Shown: positions 45,783-54,046 of the stretch, one piece after another | How the letters are laid out: each line of letters begins with the position of its first letter | Position numbering within the stretch: position 1 is the stretch's first letter | Origin: an uncultured Eubacteriales bacterium | GTDB taxonomy: Bacteria > Bacillota > Clostridia > Oscillospirales > CAG-272 | Length of the DNA: 64,000 nt | NCBI GenBank assembly: GCA_934446065.1 | Contig: CAKSDP010000002.1 | Span: 37,723-101,722, forward strand | Reading direction: 5' to 3' | Translations under genes and position numbers: made by a program | Notes under the pieces: generated by a model | Seen by the model: the letters and a program-made list of their open reading frames with translations, nothing else | Told to the model about the DNA's origin: nothing | Databases searched by the model: none

Positions 45783-46877
45783 TCAGACATTGAAACGGAA
45801 GAGAACGACGTCGCCGTCCTCGATTACGTAATCCTTGCCCTCGCTTCGAAGAAGTCCTTTCTCCTTTGCGGCGTTCATTGAGCCGCAGGCGATCAGGTCG
45901 TCGAACGACACGATCTCCGCGCGAATAAATCCGCGCTCGAAGTCACTGTGAATCTTGCCGGCTGCCTGAGGTGCTTTTGTTCCCTTCTTGATGGTCCACG
46001 CGCGAACCTCCTTCGGACCGGCGGTGAGATAGCTTATGAGTCCGAGGGTCGCATATCCCGTGCGGATCAGTCTGTCGAGTCCGCTCTCGACGATACCGAG
46101 ATCCTCGAGGAATACCGCCTTTTCCTCCGGATCAAGCTCGGAGATCTCGGCTTCGATTCCTGCGCATACGGGGATCAGCTCAGCGTTTTCCTCGGCTGCG
46201 CGTGCGGCAACGGCATTGTAATACTCGTTGTCGGGGGATACGCCCGCCGCCTCGTCCTCACTTACATTCGCAACGTAGATCACGGGCTTCATCGTCAGAA
46301 GGTCGAGATCGCCCATCAGCGAGCGCTCGTCATCCGTAAAATCAATGCTGCGTGCGGGAAGTCCGTTCTCAAGGGTGGCTTTGATGCGCTCGTACAGGTC
46401 AAGCGTTTTCTGAAGTGATTTATCGCCGCGAACCAGCTTTTTCGCCTTGTCGATACGGCGCTCGAGGTGCTCGATGTCCGAGAATACAAGCTCGAGATTG
46501 ATAGTCTCCATATCGCGTACGGGATCGACCGATCCGTCAACGTGAACGATATCAGCATCGTCGAAGCATCTGAGGACGTGAACAACGGCGTCTACGTCAC
46601 GTATGTGCGAGAGAAATTTGTTGCCGAGCCCCTCACCCTTTGACGCGCCGCGCACAAGTCCTGCGATATCGACGAATTCAATAACCGCCGGTGTGTAAAG
46701 CTCCGGAGAGTACATCTCTGCAAGAGCGTCGAGTCGCTTATCCGGCACGGTCACAACACCCACGTTCGGGTCGATCGTGCAGAACGGATAGTTGGCTGAC
46801 GGAGCTCCCGCACCTGTCAGTGCATTGAAAAGTGTGCTTTTTCCTACATTCGGAAGTCCGATAATACCAAGTCGCAT
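45783..46877 (-). CDS. ychF: Redox-regulated ATPase YchF (Obg-like)
   Basis: Conserved P-loop protein of the Obg family that hydrolyses ATP and associates with ribosomes. G1 is GLPNVGKST (residues 7-15), switch I/II segments include DIAGLVRGASKGEGLGN, and the G4 site reads NVSE instead of NKxD, which explains ATP preference. A coiled-coil insertion (about 130-170) and the C-terminal TGS-like domain (TAGPKEVRAWTI to the end) are present. Length (364 aa) is normal. Confidence 0.96.
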   Translation of the reverse strand: MRLGIIGLPNVGKSTLFNALTGAGAPSANYPFCTIDPNVGVVTVPDKRLDALAEMYSPELYTPAVIEFVDIAGLVRGASKGEGLGNKFLSHIRDVDAVVHVLRCFDDADIVHVDGSVDPVRDMETINLELVFSDIEHLERRIDKAKKLVRGDKSLQKTLDLYERIKATLENGLPARSIDFTDDERSLMGDLDLLTMKPVIYVANVSEDEAAGVSPDNEYYNAVAARAAEENAELIPVCAGIEAEISELDPEEKAVFLEDLGIVESGLDRLIRTGYATLGLISYLTAGPKEVRAWTIKKGTKAPQAAGKIHSDFERGFIRAEIVSFDDLIACGSMNAAKEKGLLRSEGKDYVIEDGDVVLFRFNV

Positions 46878-46924
46878 ATATATGTATACCTTTCATATGT
46901 TCCGTGTCATTCTTTATCCCTGTT

Positions 46925-46953
46925 ATTATACTATAAACTTTCGCGCAATACAA
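46925..46953 (-). promoter_or_regulatory. Promoter of ychF
   Basis: TTGTAT (46948-46953) and a perfect TATAAT (46925-46930) at 17-nt spacing. Confidence 0.65.
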
Positions 46954-47029
46954 GCAAATCGAAGATTTTTTTCACTTTTTTGGTCGTTCTGATTATTCTG
47001 CGTTTTTTACAAATATAAATATAATCTTC

Positions 47030-47058
47030 TTGCTATATTCACAAAAACATGATAAAAT
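47030..47058 (+). promoter_or_regulatory. Promoter of the two + strand membrane-protein genes
   Basis: TTGCTA (47030-47035) and TAAAAT (47053-47058) at 17-nt spacing. Confidence 0.5.
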
Positions 47059-47127
47059 ATTTTAGGTGTAATATACGCGGCGCTGTCCGAATACGATTGT
47101 ACAAAGTACATTTGTGAGGTGATCTGT

Positions 47128-47646
47128 ATGGACACAGCCGTAAATTTTCCCGTATCTTCGGCACGGCGCACGGCATATCGTATCTTCTCCGTGATCTTCG
47201 CGCTCTCGGCGATCGCCGCGGCGCTATCGTGCAGGTTTTTCGCTTCCGCGCTTACCGGGATATCAGTGATTCCGAAGTTCTCTGCGGCGGGCGGAGCCGG
47301 TATTGTTCCTGCGATCATCTGTGATGCGGCGCCGACGCTCCTTTCCCTCGCTGCGATACTGCTCGTATCGGATTCGGCGATACTGCCTGTTGTGGGAGCG
47401 GCTTTGTCGGTTTCTCAGGCGCTTGTTATAGGAGCTGCGTTTCCGTTAGCGCTTTCGGGAGTGCATCAGGCAATCCAGGTGATATGTGCGGCATCTTTGC
47501 CCGCGATCCTTGCGGCGTTTACTGCTGCCCTTGCAGCAAGATCCGATAAGTCCGGTATCATGTGGCGCATTTTGCTTCTTTTCTTTTTTGCGGGACTTGC
47601 CGTCCTGCTTAAATCGGCGCTTGCGCTGGCGCTCAGAGTGACATAA
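47128..47646 (+). CDS. Small polytopic membrane protein of unknown function
   Basis: A 172-aa, very Ala- and Leu-rich protein with about five predicted membrane segments starting near residues 18, 50, 75, 105 and 145. I do not recognise the family. ATG 47128 is preceded by GTGAGGTG at good spacing; an in-frame GTG at 47119 is less likely. It lies 32 nt upstream of the DUF624-like gene, so the two may share a transcript. Confidence 0.55.
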   Translation: MDTAVNFPVSSARRTAYRIFSVIFALSAIAAALSCRFFASALTGISVIPKFSAAGGAGIVPAIICDAAPTLLSLAAILLVSDSAILPVVGAALSVSQALVIGAAFPLALSGVHQAIQVICAASLPAILAAFTAALAARSDKSGIMWRILLLFFFAGLAVLLKSALALALRVT

Positions 47647-47678
47647 AACATAACTTTGAAAATAAATGAGGTTCAAAA

Positions 47679-48680
47679 TTGAGAGATAATAACGATTACC
47701 GCGATGAAGATACCGTTGAAAACGACGGTTCGCAGAAAAAACGCTTTCGCCTGTTCGGCAGGGGCGACAAAGACGGTCCCGGCGTTGAGAAGGACGAGAT
47801 CCGTGCTATGGAGGATCCGTCCCTCGTCAATTTTTTTAAGCTGTTCCGGAGGAAGATAGGTCGGATATTTTCGATCAATATGCTGTACATTTTCGGGAAT
47901 TTCCCGATAGTGTTCCTTCTTCTCCACTACGCTCAGTACAAGGAGTTTTCTGCCAATACATACAGCCTGTTCCCAGCGCTGTACGGTACGTCGCTTTTTG
48001 AGAAATCTCCTGCGATGGCGGGACTTTTGGGAGTCTTCGGCAGAGTTTCGACGGGATATGCGCAGACTTTTTGGTCGATATTCTTCCTGTGCCTTTTCGG
48101 ACTGATCTTGTTTACATTCGGTCCGGTGAATGTCGGAACTACATATCTTCTGAGAAGCATGGTTCGCGAAGAACCGGTATTCTTCTGGCAGGACTTTTTC
48201 TACGCGATAAAGAAAAATCTGCGGCAGGGGCTTATCATGGGTGTGATCGACGTGCTCATGATCGGTATGCTTGCATATGACATACTTTTCTTTAACGTGA
48301 ACATCGGTCGCGGCGGACTTATCACGCCGATGCTGATCGTTTCATGGGCGATGGTGATCCTCTATTTCTTTATGAGACTCTACATCTACCTCATGATAAT
48401 CACATTTGATCTCAGTCTTATTAAAATCATCAAGAACGCGCTGTTCTTTGCGATCCTCGGCTTCAAGCGCAATTTCATGGTTTTGCTCGGATGCGCTGTT
48501 ATGCTTATAATTACGTATGAGCTGCTTACATTTATTCTGCCGCTCGGCGTGGCGATCCCGCTGTTTTTCCTGTTTGGTATCGGAGGATTTATGGGCGTTT
48601 ATGCGGCGTACCCCAAGATCAAGGAGATCATGATCGATCCGTACTACAAGGCTCATCCCGACGAAGAGATGCCGGCGTAA
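47679..48680 (+). CDS. DUF624 (YesL-like) membrane protein
   Basis: A 333-aa protein with a charged N-terminal tail (residues 1-55), then about six membrane segments. LFRRKIGRIFSINMLYIFGNFPIVF, LFTFGPVNVGTTYLLRSMVREEPVFFWQDFFYAIKKNLRQG and the later SLIKIIKNALFFAILG pattern are typical of DUF624/YesL. YesL genes often accompany sugar ABC transporters, which are absent here. The start is TTG 47679, 7 nt after GAGG. Function is unknown. Confidence 0.75.
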   Translation: MRDNNDYRDEDTVENDGSQKKRFRLFGRGDKDGPGVEKDEIRAMEDPSLVNFFKLFRRKIGRIFSINMLYIFGNFPIVFLLLHYAQYKEFSANTYSLFPALYGTSLFEKSPAMAGLLGVFGRVSTGYAQTFWSIFFLCLFGLILFTFGPVNVGTTYLLRSMVREEPVFFWQDFFYAIKKNLRQGLIMGVIDVLMIGMLAYDILFFNVNIGRGGLITPMLIVSWAMVILYFFMRLYIYLMIITFDLSLIKIIKNALFFAILGFKRNFMVLLGCAVMLIITYELLTFILPLGVAIPLFFLFGIGGFMGVYAAYPKIKEIMIDPYYKAHPDEEMPA

Positions 48681-48696
48681 CTTCAAATACAGAAAA

Positions 48697-48730
48697 GGCA
48701 CAGCCTCGATTTGAGGCTGTGCCGATTTTT
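48697..48730. terminator. Intrinsic terminator after the DUF624 gene
   Basis: Perfect 11-base arms GGCACAGCCTC and GAGGCTGTGCC with a 5-nt loop, followed by GATTTTTTA on the + strand. The minus side has a run ending TTTTCTG, so it may also serve the convergent Cys-rich gene. Confidence 0.88.
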
Positions 48731-48743
48731 TATTCCTGTATTA

Positions 48744-49598
48744 TTATTTATCTGAGCATCCGCAGCCGCCGGGCGACGACGGGTATTCCCTGTCCTTATC
48801 GCAGTTTCCGATCGACGGGGGGCAGAACTCGGATATCGGGAATGACATCTTCTTGAAGAGGCTGCACGGGTCATCCTCGGTTGGAGTGACACATTCCTTC
48901 TTCGGAACGCAATACTCGGATGCGTTAATGAGGTACTGCGCGGGACGCTCGATCCGCACGACTGAGAAGAGTCCGAGACTGACAAGCAGCTTATTTGATT
49001 TGTCTTCGCCGGTGAGGGCGCTGTCGACGCGGCACATGACTCGCTCGGGAATATCGTCAACCGAGCAGCAGCAGGTGCATGGGTGTCTCGGCTCGACTAC
49101 CTTTGAGGAGAGAATGATGGGATCCACCGTTTCAAGCACTGCGATGGGCAGATTTGTTGAAGCCTCGCATTTGTCGCGGCCGACATCCGGGCAGAAACCG
49201 GAGCAACCGCCGCCGCTCTTAAACACGCTGACGTTGCCCTCACTGCCGAAGAGAATGACATTCTTCTCTACAACTGCGATTCCCTCGAAATCCTGTACAT
49301 TTCCGGGGCCGATGCAAGCCTCGCACATGATCTTGGTATATATTTTGATCGAAAGCTGATAGAATCCGCGATTGAACGGAACGGGATTCAGATCAATGTT
49401 CGACCAGAGTACCTTTGCTGTTTTTGCGCGCACAGCGCAGGTGCGCTCGATTATTTCCTGACCGTAGCAGGTGAGATATACACGCACATCCTCGAAGCAG
49501 TCCTTGTCGCGGCATGAGTCGAGAACGCGGTATGTATCGATACACACCATTTCCTTTGGCTGACCGGAGAGGCCGCAGGTTCTGTTGTCCATTTGCAT
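48744..49598 (-). CDS. Cysteine-rich protein of unknown function, possible spore-surface protein
   Basis: A 284-aa protein with 23 cysteines (about 8%), including CTCCC near residue 177 and a CGC end. It has no signal peptide or membrane segment. The sequence resembles a family of conserved but unnamed clostridial proteins beginning RTCGLSGQPKEMVC; I know no function. The Cys content and cytoplasmic export type fit spore coat or metal-binding proteins; this is inference from composition and from the sporulation genes elsewhere in the window. ATG 49598 follows GAAAGGA by 4 nt; ATG 49592 (spacing 10) is equally possible. The frame extends upstream without support. Confidence 0.65.
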   Translation of the reverse strand: MQMDNRTCGLSGQPKEMVCIDTYRVLDSCRDKDCFEDVRVYLTCYGQEIIERTCAVRAKTAKVLWSNIDLNPVPFNRGFYQLSIKIYTKIMCEACIGPGNVQDFEGIAVVEKNVILFGSEGNVSVFKSGGGCSGFCPDVGRDKCEASTNLPIAVLETVDPIILSSKVVEPRHPCTCCCSVDDIPERVMCRVDSALTGEDKSNKLLVSLGLFSVVRIERPAQYLINASEYCVPKKECVTPTEDDPCSLFKKMSFPISEFCPPSIGNCDKDREYPSSPGGCGCSDK

Positions 49599-49670
49599 AT
49601 TATCCTTTCGTTTTGCTGCACTTGCGGCGGTACCGCGAGTGCGGGACGAAGCTTTTCGTCTCCTATACAA

Positions 49671-49678
49671 AGTATATG
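49671..49678 (-). promoter_or_regulatory. Possible sigma-E type -10 element before the Cys-rich gene
   Basis: CATATACT on the minus strand matches the sigma-E -10 pattern CATACAMT at 7 of 8 positions, 72 nt before the start. No convincing -35 was found for sigma-E, and none for sigma-A either. Confidence 0.25.
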
Positions 49679-49700
49679 CAAAGCGGAGAATGTTGACATG

Positions 49701-49740
49701 AAAAAGAAAAACGGCTGCCATGCAGATGCACGACAGCCGT
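49701..49740 (-). terminator. Terminator after the P-loop gene
   Basis: ACGGCTG (49711-49717) and CAGCCGT (49734-49740) arms, plus inner pairing of ATGC and GCAT. On the minus strand the hairpin ends in TTTTTCTTTTT. It separates the P-loop gene from the Cys-rich gene. Confidence 0.88.
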
Positions 49741-49755
49741 ATAGGTGATCTTTTA

Positions 49756-50163
49756 TCAGAGATATTTCTCAAGCGAAGATGCAAGATCTTCTTTTGCAAC
49801 AGATGCGGTGACGACGGCGTTAACGCCTGCCTTTTCGCAGAGTGCGGATATTTCGTCCATCAGAGCTGCGAAGGATGCCATATCGTTCTCGCAGATCTTC
49901 AGTGCAGAATCGATAAACAGATCGGTGATATCGTGGTTGCTCGCAAGGATTCCTGCAGCAAAACCGTAAAGAGACTGACCGTCCTTGACAAAATACTCGT
50001 CCGTATCAATGAGACGGCACTGATAAGAAACGTCAAACTTGAGCTTGTCGCCCTTTTCAAGGCAAATAACGGATCCGTTAGTTTTGTCTGTTGCGGCGTT
50101 GACCATTTCCACGAGAGTCTTGGTCTTTCCGCTTCCCTTTTTGCCGACGATTAATTTGATCAT
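49756..50163 (-). CDS. Small P-loop NTPase
   Basis: A 135-aa protein with Walker A GKKGSGKT (residues 7-14) and a Walker B-like VICLEKGDKL or DITDLFIDSA segment. The order resembles small clostridial ATP-binding proteins often labelled PilT-like. It lacks the extra domains of true PilT, so motility is not implied. It is a monocistronic unit with a terminator downstream. Confidence 0.7.
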   Translation of the reverse strand: MIKLIVGKKGSGKTKTLVEMVNAATDKTNGSVICLEKGDKLKFDVSYQCRLIDTDEYFVKDGQSLYGFAAGILASNHDITDLFIDSALKICENDMASFAALMDEISALCEKAGVNAVVTASVAKEDLASSLEKYL

Positions 50164-50306
50164 ATGAACCTCCGTTATGTAAACCGTTTGATACGGCTTT
50201 ATTTTCTGTGTATATTATACCATAACAAAGCGCGTTTTTCAAGTGGTTTTTCATGAATTCTGACGAAAAAATAAATATTTACAAAACAGCCACGCAAAAT
50301 GCGAAA

Positions 50307-51644
50307 TCAGTGCATTCTTGCCTCAAGCTCGGACTTTCTGTCCTCGTATCCGGGCTTGCCGAGGAGCGCGAACATGTTCTTCTTGTACGCCTCAACGCCG
50401 GGCTGGTTGAACGGATTTACTCCGAGGATATAGCCGGAGATCGCGCAGGCAAGCTCGAAGAAGTATACCATGTATCCGAAGGAGTATGCGCTGCGATCCT
50501 CAAGCTCGAGCACGATATTCGGAACACCGCCGTCGTTGTGCGCAAGGAGAGTTCCGAGCATTGCGGTGCGGTTTACATCGTGCAGATCCATACCTGCAAG
50601 GAAGTTCAGACCGTCGATGTTTGCGGGATCGTTCGGGACCTTGACGCTGTCGGATGCGTTCTTGATATCGAGAACAGTCTCAAACTGATTGCGCAGACCG
50701 TCCTGGATGTACTGACCGAGGGAGTGCAGATCGGTCGAGAAGATAACGGATGCCGGGAAGATTCCCTTCTGATCCTTACCCTCGCTCTCGCCGTAGAGCT
50801 GCTTCCACCACTCGCAGACCATCTGAGCCGCAGGCTCGTATGCCGCGAGAATTTCGGTGACCTTACCCTTTCTGTAAAGGATATTTCTGATAGCGGCGTA
50901 TCTTACGCACTCGTTTGCGATGGTGTCATCGTTCAGATACCTGGCTCTGGAGTCGGCAGCGCCGCGCATCATTGCGTCGATGTCGATGCCTGCAACAGCG
51001 ATCGGGAGCAGACCGACTGCGGTAAGAACGGAGTAACGTCCTCCGACATCGTCGGGAACGACGAATGTTTCGTAGCCCATTTTGTCGGAGAACTCCTTGA
51101 GGGTTCCGCGGCACTTATCAGTTGTAACGAAAATACGGGATACGGATCCCTCGACGCCGTACTTTTTCTCGAGAAGCTCACGGAAGATACGGAACGTAAC
51201 AGCAGGCTCGGTAGTCGTACCGGACTTGGAGATAACGTTGATGCAGACGTCCTTGCCTTCACAGATTTTCAGAAGATCTGCAAGAGCGGAGGGGCTGATG
51301 CTGTTTCCGGCAAAGTATACGGCGGGAGTGTCCTTTGTAAGCGTATTGTAGGAGGGGGAGTTGATGAATTCGACTGCCGCTCTCGCGCCGAGGTAGGAGC
51401 CGCCGATTCCGATAACGACGAGCACGTCGCACATACCCTTGATGCGCTCTGCTGCCGCCTTAATGCGTGCAAACTCCTCCTTGTCGTAATCGACCGGAAG
51501 GTCTACCCAGCCGAGAAAATCGTTGCCGGCGCCGCTTCTGTCCATTACGGTTTTCTTTGCGGCGAGAGCGCCGACGGCGTTCTCCGCGACCTCATTCTCG
51601 CCGACAAATCCGGTGAGAAATTTTTCGTTAAGTTTAAGTGCCAT
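50307..51644 (-). CDS. pgi: Glucose-6-phosphate isomerase
   Basis: Interconverts glucose-6-phosphate and fructose-6-phosphate, 445 aa, the shorter bacterial form. The first sugar-phosphate signature is VIGIGGSYLGARAAVEF, the second region shows VISKSGTTTEPAVTFR, and the C-terminal signature is NPFNQPGVEAYKKNMF with the active-site Lys. With the PTS, enolase and glycerate kinase this supports a glycolytic saccharolytic metabolism. Confidence 0.96.
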   Translation of the reverse strand: MALKLNEKFLTGFVGENEVAENAVGALAAKKTVMDRSGAGNDFLGWVDLPVDYDKEEFARIKAAAERIKGMCDVLVVIGIGGSYLGARAAVEFINSPSYNTLTKDTPAVYFAGNSISPSALADLLKICEGKDVCINVISKSGTTTEPAVTFRIFRELLEKKYGVEGSVSRIFVTTDKCRGTLKEFSDKMGYETFVVPDDVGGRYSVLTAVGLLPIAVAGIDIDAMMRGAADSRARYLNDDTIANECVRYAAIRNILYRKGKVTEILAAYEPAAQMVCEWWKQLYGESEGKDQKGIFPASVIFSTDLHSLGQYIQDGLRNQFETVLDIKNASDSVKVPNDPANIDGLNFLAGMDLHDVNRTAMLGTLLAHNDGGVPNIVLELEDRSAYSFGYMVYFFELACAISGYILGVNPFNQPGVEAYKKNMFALLGKPGYEDRKSELEARMH

Positions 51645-51707
51645 TTCTATATCCTTTCCATTGCGGTAATTTTACATCTTTTCAGACGCATTAGTCTATA
51701 CAGTATA

Positions 51708-51736
51708 ATAATACTACACACTCCGCGTGATTTCAA
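51708..51736 (-). promoter_or_regulatory. Promoter of pgi
   Basis: TTGAAA (51731-51736) and TATTAT (51708-51713) at 17-nt spacing, about 63 nt upstream of the ATG. Confidence 0.6.
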
Positions 51737-51770
51737 TATCTGCGGTGAAAATTTACGCGGATTTTTGAAT

Positions 51771-52922
51771 TTATTGCAGTAAAAAACTGCAAAGAACGCG
51801 GTACATGACGCCGAAATATCCGATCTTGGCGACGTCCTCGGCTGCTGTTACGTCGCACTGACCGATCTCCTCTCCGTCGAGCATGAATTTCACGGTACCG
51901 AGCTTCTGCCCGACGTGTACCGGTGCCGTAGTGCTTTCGTCCATCTCGACTACGCTCTCCACCGCGCTTGCGCGACCCGCCGGAAGGAGCTTCGTCATTC
52001 CGTCGTATGTTGTCTTGACGGAATTCTTTACCCCGCCGGTGACACGGACGTCACCGCCGCTGCCGCCCTCTCCGGTGTACAGGCAATATTTGCCGAAGCC
52101 CCAGTCAAGCAAGGTCTTTGCGGCGGCGTTGCGCTCGTCGCGCGTCGGCGAGCCCATGATGACGGCGATCAGGTGCATTCCGTTGCGCTTTGCCGTGGCG
52201 CTGATACAGAATCCTGCCTTTGAGGTCGAGCCGGTCTTCAGTCCCGTGGCGCCGTTGTAGAATCGGATCAGGCGATTCGTGTTCGTCAGTCCGAACGCGC
52301 CGTCGCGGATGGAGTCCATCCATATCCCCGAGTATTTGAGAATTGTGTCATGGCGCAGAAGCTCGCGCGACATTATCGCGATATCGCGGGCGCTTGTAAC
52401 GTGATTCTGTGCGTCATCGTCAAGCCCGGTCGGATTTTCAAAATGGGTCGATGTCATCGATAGCTCTGCCGCGCGTCCGTTCATGCGGTTTACGAATTCC
52501 TCGACGGACCCCGCGACTTTTTCGGCAAGGGCGCAGGCTGCGTCATTTGCCGATGCGATCACGACGCACTTCAGCATTTCCTCGACCTGCATGGTTTCGC
52601 CCGGCTCGAGATAGACCTGCGATCCGCCCATTGATGCGGCGTAGTCGCTGACGCACACCTCATCCTCGAGCGAGAGCGCACCGGAATCGACCGCTTCCAT
52701 AACGAGAAGCAGTGTCATTACCTTTGTAACGGAGGCGGGCGGCAGCGCCTCGTCGCCGGATTTTGAATACAGTATCTCACCTGTTTCCGCTTCCATCAGT
52801 ACGGCGGATTTTGCGTTTACGTCAAACGGTGCGTTATCCTCCGCCATTGCCGCAGGCAGCGCAGATGAGATAAGAAGAAACGTCAGCACTGCTGTCAGTG
52901 CGCGTGAAGCTATTTTTTTCAT
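51771..52922 (-). CDS. D-alanyl-D-alanine carboxypeptidase, second paralogue
   Basis: A 383-aa secreted S11-family PBP. The signal peptide is residues 1-27 (cleavage near AMA-ED). Active-site motifs are SVTK (Ser64, Lys67), SAN (124-126) and KTG (229-231). A C-terminal domain (about 270-365) and a hydrophobic end follow. It has the same length as the paralogue at 7800-8951 but is clearly diverged. Two such enzymes in a spore former usually divide vegetative and spore-cortex roles; which is which cannot be read here. Confidence 0.92.
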   Translation of the reverse strand: MKKIASRALTAVLTFLLISSALPAAMAEDNAPFDVNAKSAVLMEAETGEILYSKSGDEALPPASVTKVMTLLLVMEAVDSGALSLEDEVCVSDYAASMGGSQVYLEPGETMQVEEMLKCVVIASANDAACALAEKVAGSVEEFVNRMNGRAAELSMTSTHFENPTGLDDDAQNHVTSARDIAIMSRELLRHDTILKYSGIWMDSIRDGAFGLTNTNRLIRFYNGATGLKTGSTSKAGFCISATAKRNGMHLIAVIMGSPTRDERNAAAKTLLDWGFGKYCLYTGEGGSGGDVRVTGGVKNSVKTTYDGMTKLLPAGRASAVESVVEMDESTTAPVHVGQKLGTVKFMLDGEEIGQCDVTAAEDVAKIGYFGVMYRVLCSFLLQ

Positions 52923-52988
52923 ACTATTCCTCCACAGATCAGTTTAATAATATTTATTCCGCAAAGGCATTTCGTATGACTTGGAAAA

Positions 52989-53018
52989 ACGGAGCTGATG
53001 CTTTGGCATCAGCTCCGT
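52989..53018 (-). terminator. Terminator of the Gld-type ABC operon
   Basis: Perfect 13-base arms ACGGAGCTGATGC and GCATCAGCTCCGT with a TTTG loop. On the minus strand it is followed by TTTTTCC. Confidence 0.88.
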
Positions 53019-53022
53019 AAGA

Positions 53023-54033
53023 TTATTCGGTTACAGCCGCATCTGTGTCTGTGGTTGCGGGTGCGGGAACGTAGTCAAGGTATGCCATGATCGCGTCATA
53101 GTTTTCCTTTGACGTCTTGTACACGATCGTGGAACCGGTTATGGTGTAGTACACACTGCCGTCCTCGAGCGCATCTCCGAACCAGACGTTGTAAACGGCG
53201 TCCTGTCTGAGCGTGGTGGATTCGCCATTGGCGTCGGTGGCGCTAACGCTTGTTTTGTAGTCCACGCGGATCGCGGCGCAGGCATCATCCTTGGTGATGC
53301 CGTATTCCTTCATTCCCTCGTCGTCAACAGCGTACTTGATCCAATCCTTGCAGTCGATGAGGTCGAACGGATTCTGTATGAACTCCTCAACTCCGTCGTC
53401 ATCGCTTATGGTGGTCTCGCGTCCGTCACCGGAGGTGAGCGTAACCGACTTGACCGAGGTCGGATCGACGTCGTAGGCGTGCGTGTCAAGCTCGATCAGA
53501 TCGTTCTTCGCGACATTAAATTCCGAAGCGGGATTTGACGAGCAGATGTAAATCTTCCCCGACACGTCGTCGCGGAGGTACGTTCCGCCGTTGAATGAGT
53601 TGGAGGTGCCGACCGTGTATTTGGTCGTCGATTGGGTCCCGTCCTTCTCAAAATAGAAGGTCAGCACGTTCTGAGGATCGTCGAAACCGTATTCCGGCTG
53701 CTCCGAGTCAAGCTCGCGTGTGGCGAGCAGTGTCATCGCCGATGAGGCAATTTCAGTGGCTTTGGAATAGTCGAGCGGGAACTCCGGCTCGCCCTCGACA
53801 TACCAGATGTTGTTCTCAAGCTTCAGAGTGACGATATCGCCGTTTTTATCGGTGAAGGTCACACCGCAAAGCTCGTTTGAGTTTTTGCTCTGTATTGTGA
53901 TGACGGTCGTGTCATCTTCTTTATCGGCGTTGAGGTCGAGCCGATAAAGTATGGCATAGACCCCGCCGAGAACTGCCGCGAGACAAACGAGAATTATAAG
54001 CGGCAGCGCCTTATTCTTTTTCTTATGGCTCAT
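53023..54033 (-). CDS. DUF4340 membrane-anchored protein
   Basis: A 336-aa protein with a Lys-rich N-terminus and one membrane segment (about residues 9-30), then an extracytoplasmic DUF4340 region. Repeats of the ELCGVTFTDKNGDIVTLKLENNIWYVEGE type and YGFDDPQNVLTFYFEKDG are characteristic. It is the last gene of the ABC operon, 13 nt after the GldG-like gene. DUF4340 proteins are regularly encoded with GldFG-like permeases; their role is not known. Confidence 0.85.
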   Translation of the reverse strand: MSHKKKNKALPLIILVCLAAVLGGVYAILYRLDLNADKEDDTTVITIQSKNSNELCGVTFTDKNGDIVTLKLENNIWYVEGEPEFPLDYSKATEIASSAMTLLATRELDSEQPEYGFDDPQNVLTFYFEKDGTQSTTKYTVGTSNSFNGGTYLRDDVSGKIYICSSNPASEFNVAKNDLIELDTHAYDVDPTSVKSVTLTSGDGRETTISDDDGVEEFIQNPFDLIDCKDWIKYAVDDEGMKEYGITKDDACAAIRVDYKTSVSATDANGESTTLRQDAVYNVWFGDALEDGSVYYTITGSTIVYKTSKENYDAIMAYLDYVPAPATTDTDAAVTE

Positions 54034-54046
54034 GTGCGTGCCTCTC

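Noticed and set aside
49756..50163. Twitching motility ATPase PilT
   Set aside because: The protein has only 135 residues with a Walker A motif and lacks the PilT N-domain, Asp and His boxes; only a small P-loop NTPase can be supported.
50253..51782. Long + strand open frame of 509 codons opposite pgi
   Set aside because: It is the mirror of the pgi coding sequence on the other strand and has no ribosome-binding site or recognisable family; pgi is complete on the minus strand.
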